Notes: a model not told the origin generated them from the sequence alone. 7,568 nt of DNA from Comamonadaceae bacterium (GCA_947455875.1 CANGSD010000048.1:1-7568); one strand, 5' to 3'; positions 1-6,932 are shown, counted from the first letter of the stretch. Numbers and translations are program-made.

Positions 1-1732
1 CGAGGATGTTGCTGCGCAGGGCGCGACCGGCTTGCCAGGTGGCCTCGCCGCCGACGCCCGCGCCGCGCGAGGCCCAGGTGCCGCCGCCGTAGGGGGTGGA
101 GTCGGTGTCAACGCCGGCCACGCGCACATTGGACAGGTGCACGCCCACGGCGTCGGCCGCCACCTGGGCAAAGACGGTGTCGGTGCCTTGGCCTTGTTCG
201 CCCGTGCCGTTCATGACGACGATGCTGCCGCTGGGCTCCATGCGGACGTTGCAACCATCTTGCGCGGAGATGCGGGCCCCGCCCACGCCATAGAAGCTGG
301 CCGAGGGGTTGGTGATCTCGATCATGCTGATGATGCCGATGCCGCGCCAGATGCCCTGCTTGCGCAATTCGGCCTGTTCGCGGCGCAGGCGCGGCAGATC
401 CATCAGGTCCACCAGCTTGTCCATGCACTGGTGGTGCGACATGCCTTCGAACTTCATGCCCGAGGGCGTGGTGCAGGGGAAGGCGTCGTCGGCCAGCAGG
501 TTCTTGCGGCGAAAGTCCACCGGGTCCATGTTCAAGGCGCGCGCGCCCGCATCGACGATGCCCTCGGTGATCGCGACCGCCACCGGGTGGCCCACCGCGC
601 GGTAGTTCGAGTAGATGCCCATGTTGGTGAACACATTGGTCATCGTCGCGTGGTAGGCGTCATGGCGATACCACTGGGCGGTGATGTTCACGATCTGGTT
701 GCCCTCGACCACGCTGGTGCGGGGGTAGACCGAATACGGGCCGATGGCCAGGCGGTCTTCGAAGTGAAAGCCGCGGATCGTGCCGTCTCGGGCCACGGCC
801 ATTTTCATGGTCACGCGGTGATCGCGCGAGTGAATGTCGCTCAGAAAAGACTCAGCCCGGTCGGCCACGAACTTGACAGGCCGGCGCAGCCGCATGGCGA
901 TGGCGCAGGTGGCCAGCTCGTCGCCATACACATGGGTCTTGATGCCATAGGAGCCGCCGATATCGCGGCAGATCACGCGCACTTGCGCCTCCTTGAGCCC
1001 CAGCAACCGCGCATAGCAGTCCTGGATCATGTGCGGCGCTTGGTGCGAGATGTAGACGGTCAGGCGGCCGTCGGCGGCGCTGAAGTCGCCGAGGACCGAG
1101 CGGCCCTCCAGGCACACGCCCGTGTGGCGCGGGAATCGGAAGGTGCGCTCGACGACCAGGTCGGCTTGGCCCTGGATCTCGGGGTAGTTGCTGGTCGTGA
1201 CCTCGCGCGTGAAGCACAGGTTGTCGCCCAGCTCGGGGTGGATCACCGGCGTGCCGGGATCGAGCGCGGTCTCCAGGTCGGTGACCACGGGCAGTTCTTC
1301 GTAGTCCACCACCACCAAGGCGGCGGCGTCTTCGGCGGCGTGGCGGCTGCGGGCCACCACGGCCACCACCGGCTCACCCTGCCAGCACACGCGGTCGATG
1401 GCCATGCAGTGCTGGGCGGCGGCTTTCATGCCCTTGAAGTGGGTGAGGGTGGCCAGCATGGGCTGCACATGCGGCTGCAGGTCGGGTCCCGTGTAGACGG
1501 CGACCACGCCCTCGGCTTGCGTCGCCTGCGTGGTGTCGATGGCCTTGATCCGTGCGTGGGCGTAGGGCGAGCGCACGAAGACCACATGCAGCATGCGGGG
1601 CAGCCGGATGTCGTCGACATAGACTGCGGCGCCGTCGACCAGTCGGCGCGCATTGGGGCGCGGCACCGAAGCGCCGATCCACTGTTCGCGCTGGACGGCC
1701 TGTTTTTCTGCGGGGGTGACGGGTGCGTTCAT
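1..1732 (-). CDS. Xanthine dehydrogenase-family molybdopterin-binding (large) subunit, partial, 3' end outside window
   Basis: This is the catalytic subunit of a three-subunit molybdenum hydroxylase, which uses water to hydroxylate an aromatic ring carbon or aldehyde. About 577 codons are visible; family members run roughly 750-800 residues, so the C-terminal part is missing. That part includes the region where the family's catalytic glutamate (GxGE) lies. Visible signatures are RSPYAHARI (residues 54-62) in the N-terminal a/b-hammerhead domain, DIGGSYGIK (257-265, equivalent to the usual DVGGGFGxK), NYRAVGH (376-382, in the AYRGAGR position) and GEQGQGTDT (511-519), followed by DTDSTPYGGGTWASRG near the left edge. 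The AYxCSFR loop of true CO dehydrogenase is absent, so this is not a form I CoxL. The start is the ATG at 1732. It overlaps the stop of the 2Fe-2S gene (ATGA) and has GGAGG four bases upstream. The gene order FAD, FeS, Moco matches coxMSL-type operons. The family is certain; the substrate is unknown. Confidence 0.93.
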   Translation of the reverse strand, partial: MNAPVTPAEKQAVQREQWIGASVPRPNARRLVDGAAVYVDDIRLPRMLHVVFVRSPYAHARIKAIDTTQATQAEGVVAVYTGPDLQPHVQPMLATLTHFKGMKAAAQHCMAIDRVCWQGEPVVAVVARSRHAAEDAAALVVVDYEELPVVTDLETALDPGTPVIHPELGDNLCFTREVTTSNYPEIQGQADLVVERTFRFPRHTGVCLEGRSVLGDFSAADGRLTVYISHQAPHMIQDCYARLLGLKEAQVRVICRDIGGSYGIKTHVYGDELATCAIAMRLRRPVKFVADRAESFLSDIHSRDHRVTMKMAVARDGTIRGFHFEDRLAIGPYSVYPRTSVVEGNQIVNITAQWYRHDAYHATMTNVFTNMGIYSNYRAVGHPVAVAITEGIVDAGARALNMDPVDFRRKNLLADDAFPCTTPSGMKFEGMSHHQCMDKLVDLMDLPRLRREQAELRKQGIWRGIGIISMIEITNPSASFYGVGGARISAQDGCNVRMEPSGSIVVMNGTGEQGQGTDTVFAQVAADAVGVHLSNVRVAGVDTDSTPYGGGTWASRGAGVGGEATWQAGRALRSNIL

Positions 1733-2223
1733 ACGTCCTCCGGTGCGACTTTCAGGCCGCGTGTGACGGCCACTTTCTGGACCGCGTCCACGATGGCTTC
1801 GTAGCCGGTGCAGCGGCAGTAGTTGCCCGAGAGATGCTCGCGGATCGCGCTGCGGCTGCAGGTCGGTGCGCTGCGCAGCCAGTCCTGGCTGGCCATCAAC
1901 ATGCCGGAGGTGCAAAAGCCGCACTGGGCGGCGTTGCGCTCGTGAAAGGCCTGCTGCAGGTCGGCGATTTCGCCGCTGGCGGTCAGGCCTTCGAGGGTGT
2001 CGACCGTGGTGCCATCGAGTTGCACACCCAGCATCAGGCAGCCACGCACCACCTGGCCGTCGACGCGCAAGGTGCAGGCGCCGCACACGCCGTGTTCGCA
2101 GCCCGCGCGCGGGCTGGACAGCTCAAAGGCCTCGCGCAGGAAATCGACCGCGTGCATGCGCGGCTCGACATCCGCCGATACCGGCTGGCCATTCAGACGA
2201 AATCGCACAGTCATGCGTGTCAT
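1729..2223 (-). CDS. (2Fe-2S)-binding subunit of molybdenum hydroxylase
   Basis: This is the small electron-transfer subunit of the molybdenum hydroxylase, 164 residues, the usual size for CoxS-type proteins. The N-terminal plant-ferredoxin-like domain carries cluster ligands C42, C47, C50 and C62 (CEHGVCGAC ... GC). The C-terminal four-helix domain carries C101, C104, C136 and C138 (CGFC ... CRCTGY), which hold the cluster next to the molybdopterin. All eight ligands are present, so the subunit should be functional. The open frame extends further upstream into the FAD gene. The ATG at 2223 is preferred because it follows the FAD-subunit stop by 13 bases and has AAGGA eight bases upstream. 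A second in-frame ATG at 2214 would remove three residues but is less well spaced. The stop overlaps the start of the large subunit by four bases, which suggests coupled translation and 1:1 assembly. Confidence 0.96.
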   Translation of the reverse strand: MTRMTVRFRLNGQPVSADVEPRMHAVDFLREAFELSSPRAGCEHGVCGACTLRVDGQVVRGCLMLGVQLDGTTVDTLEGLTASGEIADLQQAFHERNAAQCGFCTSGMLMASQDWLRSAPTCSRSAIREHLSGNYCRCTGYEAIVDAVQKVAVTRGLKVAPEDV

Positions 2224-2236
2224 GGGGCTGTTCCTT

Positions 2237-3100
2237 TCAGGCGGCGGCCAGTTGGGTGAGCGCGCGACTGGCCAGCACGCCGCACAGGTGCGCTTTGGTG
2301 GCGGCCTGGTTGTACAGGTCGGGGCGCAGGTCATGGGCGGCCGCGCCTTGGGCCGCCAGCGGAGCGACCGCGCTGGCGCCGTCGCGGTTGAAGGCCTCCT
2401 GGAGCCGGGCATTGAGATCGGCGTCCAGCAGCGGGGTGTCGGCCACTGCGAAGAACACGAGGCGCAGCCCGGAGAGCTTGCCGCCTTGCACGCGTGCGCT
2501 GGCCATGACCGCGGCGCTGGCGTAGTCGCCGTGGCGGCGGGCGAGCTCCAGGACGCAGCATTTTTCGTCGGCGGGGCGCGCGGGGATCACGATGGATTCG
2601 AGCAGCTCGTTTTCGTCGAGCGCGGTCATGTACATGCCTTGCAGGAACTGGCCGATGGGAACCTCACGGCGGCCCTGCTCGCCCACGATGCGCACGCGGG
2701 CATCGAGCAGCAGGCAGGCGGCGGGCCATTCAGCGGCCGGGTCGGCCAGCGCCAGGCTGCCGCCAAACGTGCCTCGGTTGCGGATGGCTGCGTGGGCCAG
2801 GTAGCGGCCGGCCTTGGGCAGGATCGGCGCCGCGCGGGCGACTTCCGGGGAGGCGATCACCTGCGCGTGGCGCGCCATGGCGCCAATGACCAGCTGCGTG
2901 CCTTCCAGGCTGATGCGGGCCAGGTCGTCCAGGCCGTTGAGGTCGATCAGGCACTCTGACGCGTTGAACCGCAAGGCCATCGCCGGCATCAGGCTCTGAC
3001 CGCCCGCGAGGAAGCGGGCTGCCCCGCCCCAGCGTGCCTTGGCCGCCAGCGCCTGCTGCACGCTGGTGGGCTTCTCGAATGCGAACGCTCCGGACTTCAT
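2237..3100 (-). CDS. FAD-binding subunit of molybdenum hydroxylase (CoxM-like)
   Basis: This is the middle subunit of the molybdenum hydroxylase, 287 residues. It carries FAD and passes electrons from the 2Fe-2S clusters to an acceptor. The two family FAD-pyrophosphate motifs are visible: AGGQSLMP (residues 32-39) and IRNRGTFGGSLALADP (106-121). They are followed by the typical C-terminal CO-dehydrogenase-flavoprotein domain, with RRHGDYASAAVMA around residue 188. The start at 3100 has a purine-rich ribosome-binding site, GGAAGG, six bases upstream. It is the first gene of the molybdenum hydroxylase set and follows a 117-bp gap that holds a 16-bp palindrome, so it may have its own promoter. 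No electron acceptor can be read from the sequence. Family assignment is secure. Confidence 0.95.
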   Translation of the reverse strand: MKSGAFAFEKPTSVQQALAAKARWGGAARFLAGGQSLMPAMALRFNASECLIDLNGLDDLARISLEGTQLVIGAMARHAQVIASPEVARAAPILPKAGRYLAHAAIRNRGTFGGSLALADPAAEWPAACLLLDARVRIVGEQGRREVPIGQFLQGMYMTALDENELLESIVIPARPADEKCCVLELARRHGDYASAAVMASARVQGGKLSGLRLVFFAVADTPLLDADLNARLQEAFNRDGASAVAPLAAQGAAAHDLRPDLYNQAATKAHLCGVLASRALTQLAAA

Positions 3101-3113
3101 CGCGCGCCTTCCT

Positions 3114-3133
3114 TTCCTGCAACAAGGCAGGAA
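3114..3133 (-). other. Leader hairpin next to the FAD-subunit ribosome-binding site
   Basis: The inverted repeat TTCCTGC / GCAGGAA forms a 7-bp stem with a 6-nt loop. It sits immediately upstream of, and touching, the purine-rich ribosome-binding site of the FAD-subunit gene. It has no following U-run, so it does not look like a terminator. It could affect translation initiation or mRNA stability; this is inference from position only. Confidence 0.35.
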
Positions 3134-3142
3134 TGACAGAAC

Positions 3143-3166
3143 TTGATCAGCTGATCAACTAATCAT
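3143..3166. promoter_or_regulatory. Candidate operator: 16-bp perfect palindrome in three tandem octamers
   Basis: TTGATCAGCTGATCAA (3143-3158) is a perfect 16-bp palindrome. It is followed directly by CTAATCAT, so the stretch reads as three consecutive 8-bp units sharing a yTrATCA core (TTGATCAG, CTGATCAA, CTAATCAT). It lies 43-58 bp upstream of the FAD-subunit start, in an intergenic region where a promoter is expected. AT-rich palindromes of this size are typical of dimeric repressors such as MarR or GntR families; which one, if any, cannot be told. No convincing sigma-70 boxes were found beside it. Confidence 0.5.
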
Positions 3167-3174
3167 GCGATAAA

Positions 3175-3195
3175 CATGGGGCGACGACACCCATG
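3175..3195 (-). terminator. Weak hairpin after the second FAH gene, possible attenuator or terminator
   Basis: CATGGG and CCCATG form a 6-bp stem with a 9-nt loop, 22 bp after the stop of the FAH-family gene. On the minus strand it is followed by TTTATC, a poor U-tract. It could slow or end transcription between the two halves of the operon, but the stem is short and the call is tentative. Confidence 0.2.
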
Positions 3196-3217
3196 AAAAC
3201 CCGAAGTCCGCCCCCGA

Positions 3218-4036
3218 TCAGCCCCCCAGGGGCGCTGGCGTCCAGTCGGCCACCAGGGTGTTGACCAGTCGCCCCACCCCCTGCACCTCGCACACCACCT
3301 CGTCGCCGGGGTGCACATCGACCGAGCCCTTGGGCGTGCCGGTCAGGATCACGTCGCCGGGGCTCAGGGTCATGAGGGCGCTGAGGTATTCGATCAGCGA
3401 GGCGATGTCGTGGATCATGTCGGCGGTGGTGCCCTCTTGCACCAGCTTGCCATTGACATGGGTGGTCAGGCGCAGATTCATCGGGTCGGGCACTTGCTCG
3501 CGCGGCACCAGCCAGGGGCCTAGCGCCGTGCCGCCGTCGCGGTTTTTCACGCGCAGGTTGGGGCGGTAATAGGGCTCCAGGAAGTTGCGGATCGCGTAGT
3601 CATTGGCGACTGTGTAGCCACGCACATAGTCGAAGGCTTGGGCGCGCGAGATGTCACGGCCTTCTCGGCCAATGACCACGGCCAGCTCGCATTCGTAATG
3701 CATGAACTCGGCGTCGGCGGGGCGCCGCGTGAGCCCGCGATGGCCCACGACCGAGCCCGGGCCCTTGAGGAAGATGATCGGTTCGGTCTTTTGCGCTTTC
3801 AGGAAGGTGGCCTGGTCCGCCGAGGACTTGGCGGCCAGCTCGCTGGCGTGGTCGGCGTAATTGAGGGCCAGCGTGAACAGCGTGCGCGGCTCAAAGGGCG
3901 CGAGCCATTGCACCTGCGCTTCATCGAGCACGCGTCCGTCGGCCAGGCGCAGCGTCTCGCCAGACCCTGCGCCTGGTGTGGCAGCTGGGGTGCAGCCATG
4001 CACGGCGCCCCCGTAGACAACACGGCCTTGTCTCAT
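3218..4036 (-). CDS. Fumarylacetoacetate hydrolase-family protein, HpaG C-terminal-half (HpaG2) type
   Basis: This 272-residue protein has an FAH fold that acts on oxo-dienoic or acylpyruvate-type acids by C-C hydrolysis, decarboxylation or isomerisation. The catalytic domain begins about residue 51. LFTLALNYADHASEL, EFMHYECELAVVIG, ANDYAIRNFLEPYYRPNLRVK and GTPKG (233-237) closely match, from memory, the C-terminal half of E. coli HpaG, the homoprotocatechuate-pathway decarboxylase/isomerase. The metal ligands of the family are present as E115, E117 and D146, so activity is expected. Residues 1-50 form the small N-terminal segment seen in stand-alone FAH proteins. The start at 4036 overlaps the preceding stop (ATGA) and has AAGGAG seven bases upstream. 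The next gene upstream is the matching HpaG1-type half. The fold is certain; the reaction is inferred, and acylpyruvate hydrolase remains an alternative. Confidence 0.92.
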   Translation of the reverse strand: MRQGRVVYGGAVHGCTPAATPGAGSGETLRLADGRVLDEAQVQWLAPFEPRTLFTLALNYADHASELAAKSSADQATFLKAQKTEPIIFLKGPGSVVGHRGLTRRPADAEFMHYECELAVVIGREGRDISRAQAFDYVRGYTVANDYAIRNFLEPYYRPNLRVKNRDGGTALGPWLVPREQVPDPMNLRLTTHVNGKLVQEGTTADMIHDIASLIEYLSALMTLSPGDVILTGTPKGSVDVHPGDEVVCEVQGVGRLVNTLVADWTPAPLGG

Positions 4037-4671
4037 GGGGCGGCTCCTTGCGCGCGCAGCGTGTTGTTCACGCGGCCCACGCCTTCAATGTCGACGGTCA
4101 TGAGATCACCGGCGCGCGCGCGCGGCATGTTCTCGGGCACGCCCACCAGCAGCACATCGCCAGCCTCCAGCGTCATGAAGTCGGTGATCTGTGCGATCAG
4201 TTGGGCGACGGGCCGCATCAGTTCGGCCGTTGTGTGTTCGGCGCCCAGCACGCCGTTGACATAGGCGCGCAGGATCAGGGCGTCGGGTTGGAGCGCGCCG
4301 CGCGGCACCATCGGTCCGATGGGGCAAAAGCCGTCGCGACACTTTTGCTTGATCGGCGGGCGCAAGATGGCGGTGTGCGGCACGGTCACGTCGTTGACGG
4401 CGGCATAGCCGGCGACAAAGGAGAGCGCGGCGGCCTCGCTCACGCGCGAAGCCGACGCGCCCATGACCACGCCCAGCGTCGCGCCCACTTCCACCTCCTG
4501 CACGCCGGCGGGCAGCACGACATCATCGCCATCGCGCCGCCAGGTGTTGGGGGGCTTGAGATACAGCACCGGATGCCGCGGCGGCTTGAAGTGCGGCTCC
4601 TGGTGCATGGCCGGCTCCATGGCGGTCCAGGCGCCGCGGAAATTGAGCAAGCAGCCGACCACGGTTTTCAT
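4033..4671 (-). CDS. Fumarylacetoacetate hydrolase-family protein, HpaG N-terminal-half (HpaG1) type
   Basis: This 212-residue FAH-fold protein resembles the N-terminal half of E. coli HpaG. Shared blocks are YLKPPNTW (37-44), the GATLGVVMG strand (63-71), AGYAAVNDV (87-95), RPPIKQKCRDGFCPIGP (104-120) and the closing GDVLLVGVPE (171-180). At the position of the FAH metal-binding E-x-E it has G63-A-T65. As I recall it, the HpaG N-terminal half has the same substitution (GAT), so this copy may lack a metal site and act with its partner. D94 is kept. The ATG at 4671 overlaps the amidohydrolase stop (ATGA) and has AGGAGG four bases upstream; a longer open frame reaching 4827 lies inside the amidohydrolase gene and is not preferred. 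The stop overlaps the start of the HpaG2-type gene, which suggests coupled translation of two subunits. Confidence 0.9.
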   Translation of the reverse strand: MKTVVGCLLNFRGAWTAMEPAMHQEPHFKPPRHPVLYLKPPNTWRRDGDDVVLPAGVQEVEVGATLGVVMGASASRVSEAAALSFVAGYAAVNDVTVPHTAILRPPIKQKCRDGFCPIGPMVPRGALQPDALILRAYVNGVLGAEHTTAELMRPVAQLIAQITDFMTLEAGDVLLVGVPENMPRARAGDLMTVDIEGVGRVNNTLRAQGAAP

Positions 4672-5552
4672 GCGGCCTCCTCGTAGCCAAAGAGCTTGGC
4701 GGGGTTGTCCACCAGGATGCGACGCAGTTCGTCTTCGTTGCGCACATAGCGATACAGCAGCTCGAGCAAGTCGGCGTCGTTGGGCGGCGGCTTCTTGGAC
4801 ACCGGATGTGGCCAGTCCGAGGCCCACACGCAGCGGTGCGGCGCGGCGTCGATCAGCGCACGCGCCAGTGGCACCACGTCGTCATACGGCGCGCCGGCTT
4901 GCGAGATCTTCTCGCCCAGCGACAGCATCACCCAGAAGTTGCCGCGCGCCAGCAGTTGCCGCAGCTTGGCGATGTTCGGATCGCGATCGGGCCCGAGGGC
5001 GGCGTCGGGGCGGCCCATGTGGTCGATCAGGATGGGGATGTCCAGGTCTTCGAACCAGGAGACGCTCTCCAGGATGCCGGTCTGCTCGGGCTGCACCTTC
5101 ATGTACCAGCCCAGTTCGCGGATGCGGGCCACCGCGCGGTCAAAGGCCGGACGCGAGAGCACGGCGCCCAGCGCCTGCCGGAAGGAAAAGCGCGCACCGC
5201 GCACACCGGCGGCGTGAAGCTTTTCGAGGTAGGCGTCGTCGCGCGCCTCGAAGACCAGTGCGTTGGCGCAGCCCTTGTAGCCCGGGCCGAGCGCGGCCAG
5301 GGCGTCGAGCACCACGGTGTGGTCTTCGCCATAGGTGGTGGTCTGCACCACGATGCCGCGCTGGAAACCCAGCGCGTCGTGCACGCGGCGCAAAGCCTCG
5401 GGCGTGGCCGTCGGCATTTCGTAGGCGGCGCCAGCGCGCACCGGGTATTTCTCGCGCGGACCCAGGATGTGGAACTGGCTGTCGATCGCGCCGGGCAGGG
5501 CGCGTCGTTTGGGTGTGCGTGGCTCGGGGTGAAACGGGAAGTAGTCGCTCAT
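4668..5552 (-). CDS. Amidohydrolase-superfamily protein, LigI/COG3618 (2-pyrone-4,6-dicarboxylate lactonase-like)
   Basis: This is a 294-residue TIM-barrel hydrolase of the COG3618 group, which includes 2-pyrone-4,6-dicarboxylate lactonase (LigI) and several sugar-lactonases. In order: AIDSQFHILGP (22-32) at the end of strand 1, LGFQRGIVVQTTTYGEDH (61-78), GVRGARFSF (116-124), LIDHMGRPDA (175-184), WASDWPHP (243-250) and the C-terminal DNPAKLFGY (282-290). The strand-1 His-x-His of LigI reads Q26-x-H28 here; H178 and D246 match the other LigI active-site His and Asp. It should hydrolyse a lactone or similar cyclic acid in the cytoplasm, but the substrate is not readable. The gene starts ten bases after the ridA-like stop with only a weak ribosome-binding site, and its stop overlaps the next start. 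No signal peptide is seen. Decarboxylases of the same superfamily are a less likely alternative. Confidence 0.88.
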   Translation of the reverse strand: MSDYFPFHPEPRTPKRRALPGAIDSQFHILGPREKYPVRAGAAYEMPTATPEALRRVHDALGFQRGIVVQTTTYGEDHTVVLDALAALGPGYKGCANALVFEARDDAYLEKLHAAGVRGARFSFRQALGAVLSRPAFDRAVARIRELGWYMKVQPEQTGILESVSWFEDLDIPILIDHMGRPDAALGPDRDPNIAKLRQLLARGNFWVMLSLGEKISQAGAPYDDVVPLARALIDAAPHRCVWASDWPHPVSKKPPPNDADLLELLYRYVRNEDELRRILVDNPAKLFGYEEAA

Positions 5553-5562
5553 GGCCGCCGTC

Positions 5563-5949
5563 TTATTCGATGTAGGCCGTGATCTCGCACTGCACGAGGA
5601 TGCCGCCGCTCAGGTCTGCGGCCTGCAGCGACACGCGCGCGGGCCGGTCGGTGTCGTGGGGGAACATCGCCAGCCACTGCGCATTGAGCGGCCCGCGCTG
5701 TGAGCGGTCCTTGAGCCACACGGTCATGCGCACCAGATGATCGGGCGTGCCACCGCCGGCGGCCAGCACGTTGCGCACCTGCTGGAACATGCAGGCGCAC
5801 TGCGCCTCCAGGGTGTCGGCCAGCTTGCCGGTGTTGGGGTCGGTGCCGTTGATCAAGCCGCTCATGAGAAGCGGCCCCACCCGCGCGGCGGCGGGAATCG
5901 GGTTGGCGTGGCTAAAGCCCTGCACCTGCAGGGTCTGGCGGCGGGCCAT
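5563..5949 (-). CDS. RidA/YjgF/UK114-family protein
   Basis: This 128-residue protein has the normal RidA size and fold. RidA proteins form trimers and hydrolyse reactive imine/enamine intermediates; some relatives act as deaminases of amino-muconate-type acids in aromatic pathways. The family signatures are visible: VGPLLMSGLING (24-35), EAQCACMFQQVRNVLAAGG (48-66) and the C-terminal PARVSLQA with R105, the substrate-carboxylate-binding arginine of active RidA. E122 lies at the usual glutamate position in the last strand. The N-terminal tyrosine motif of housekeeping RidA (GPYSQ) is replaced by PIPAAARVG, so a dedicated pathway enzyme is more likely than the general RidA. The gene begins two bases after the Bug-protein stop. 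The ribosome-binding site is weak, so it probably depends on translation of the upstream gene. Confidence 0.93.
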   Translation of the reverse strand: MARRQTLQVQGFSHANPIPAAARVGPLLMSGLINGTDPNTGKLADTLEAQCACMFQQVRNVLAAGGGTPDHLVRMTVWLKDRSQRGPLNAQWLAMFPHDTDRPARVSLQAADLSGGILVQCEITAYIE

Positions 5950-5951
5950 GC

Positions 5952-6932
5952 TCAGTCGGCCTTGATGTTGGCGGCGCGGATGATCGGCAGCCAGGTGGCT
6001 TCTTCGCGGGCCAGGTAGGCGCTGAAGTCTTGCGGCGACAGCCAGCGTGCTTCCGCGCCGCTCTGATTAAAGCGGGCGATGACCGCGGGATTGGACAACA
6101 CGGTGCGCAGGGCCTCGCTCAGACGCGTGATCACCGCCGCCGGCGTGCCCGCAGGTGCGAGCAGACCGGTGAAGGTCTGGCCGTCCACGCCCTTGATGCC
6201 TTGTTCTTCCAGGGTCGGCACATCGGGCAGCCAGGGCACGCGCTTGGGTGCGAGCACAGCCAGGGCGCGGGTGCGGCCATCTTTCACATAGGCCTGGGCG
6301 ACCGAGACCTGGTCGAAGTTGAACTGCACCTGGCCGCCGAGCAGGTCATTGGTGGCGGGGGCGTTGCCCTTGTAGTGCGCGGTAATCCAGGTGGCGCCGG
6401 TCACCTTTTGCAGCTGCTCGCTCAAAAGGTGGTTGGTGGTGCCTGCGCCGGGTGAGGCCATGGTGATCGTGTTGGGGCGGGCCTTGGCCAGCGCGATCAG
6501 CTCGGGCACGGTCTTGGCCGGCACCGAGGGATGGACCTGGATCAACAGCGGTGTGAGCGACACCATGGTGATGGGCGCAAAGCTTTTTTGCCAGTGATAG
6601 ACCGGGCGGCCATAGATGGTGGGCGAGAACAGCAAGGGGCCGTTGGCCGTGATGAAGAGGGTGTGACCGTCGGGGTCGGACTTGGCCACCGCCTCACCCG
6701 CGATCAGGCCGCCAGCGCCGGCCCGGTTTTCGACCACGATCGCTTGTGGCAAGGACTTTTGCAGCTCGGTGGCAATGATGCGCGCGGCGCCGTCGACGTT
6801 GCCCCCGGGCGGGTAGGGCACGACGATGCGGATCGGTTTGGTGGGCCATTCCTGCGCGTGGGCGAGGGTGGGGGCCGCCAGTGCGGCGAGCAGGGCCAGG
6901 CTGGCCGCGAGAGGGGCAATCAGGGGTCGCAT
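5952..6932 (-). CDS. Bug-family tripartite tricarboxylate transporter substrate-binding protein
   Basis: This 326-residue periplasmic solute-binding protein, of typical Bug length, probably captures a carboxylate or amide-bearing substrate for uptake. A Sec signal peptide covers residues 1-26: a basic start, a hydrophobic Leu/Ala run and an AHA cleavage motif before QEWP. The mature part opens with the family's WPTKPIRIVVPYPPGGNVDGAAR stretch, split here as WPTKPIRIVV (29-38) and PYPPGGNVDG (39-48). The VVENRAGAGG loop (66-75) and PGAGTTNHL (161-169) follow. The start at 6932 has a strong AAGGAG seven bases upstream. It is the first gene of the operon, next to the divergent control region. 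No transporter membrane genes are present, which is common for Bug proteins. The ligand is unknown. Confidence 0.96.
   Translation of the reverse strand: MRPLIAPLAASLALLAALAAPTLAHAQEWPTKPIRIVVPYPPGGNVDGAARIIATELQKSLPQAIVVENRAGAGGLIAGEAVAKSDPDGHTLFITANGPLLFSPTIYGRPVYHWQKSFAPITMVSLTPLLIQVHPSVPAKTVPELIALAKARPNTITMASPGAGTTNHLLSEQLQKVTGATWITAHYKGNAPATNDLLGGQVQFNFDQVSVAQAYVKDGRTRALAVLAPKRVPWLPDVPTLEEQGIKGVDGQTFTGLLAPAGTPAAVITRLSEALRTVLSNPAVIARFNQSGAEARWLSPQDFSAYLAREEATWLPIIRAANIKAD

Noticed and set aside
32..1804. A 590-codon open frame on the plus strand
   Set aside because: It is antisense to the molybdenum-hydroxylase large subunit. Its product is a low-complexity His/Ala/Val/Gly-rich protein typical of a shadow frame in GC-rich DNA, while the minus-strand reading gives clear family motifs.
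2224..2412. Longer N-terminus for the 2Fe-2S subunit
   Set aside because: The extension would lie inside the FAD-subunit gene, adds Arg/Pro-rich sequence absent from the family, and ignores the well-placed AAGGA before the ATG at 2223.
1997..2959. A 320-codon plus-strand open frame across the FAD and FeS genes
   Set aside because: It is antisense to two genes with complete cofactor motifs. Its own product shows only composition bias.
4672..4827. Longer N-terminus for the HpaG1-type protein
   Set aside because: It overlaps the conserved C-terminal end of the amidohydrolase and is Arg/Ala-rich. The ATG at 4671 has AGGAGG upstream and gives the family's normal start.
4463..5575. A 370-codon plus-strand open frame
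   Set aside because: The product is Arg/Ala/Pro/Ser-rich with no recognisable domain, and it lies opposite the well-supported amidohydrolase and FAH genes.
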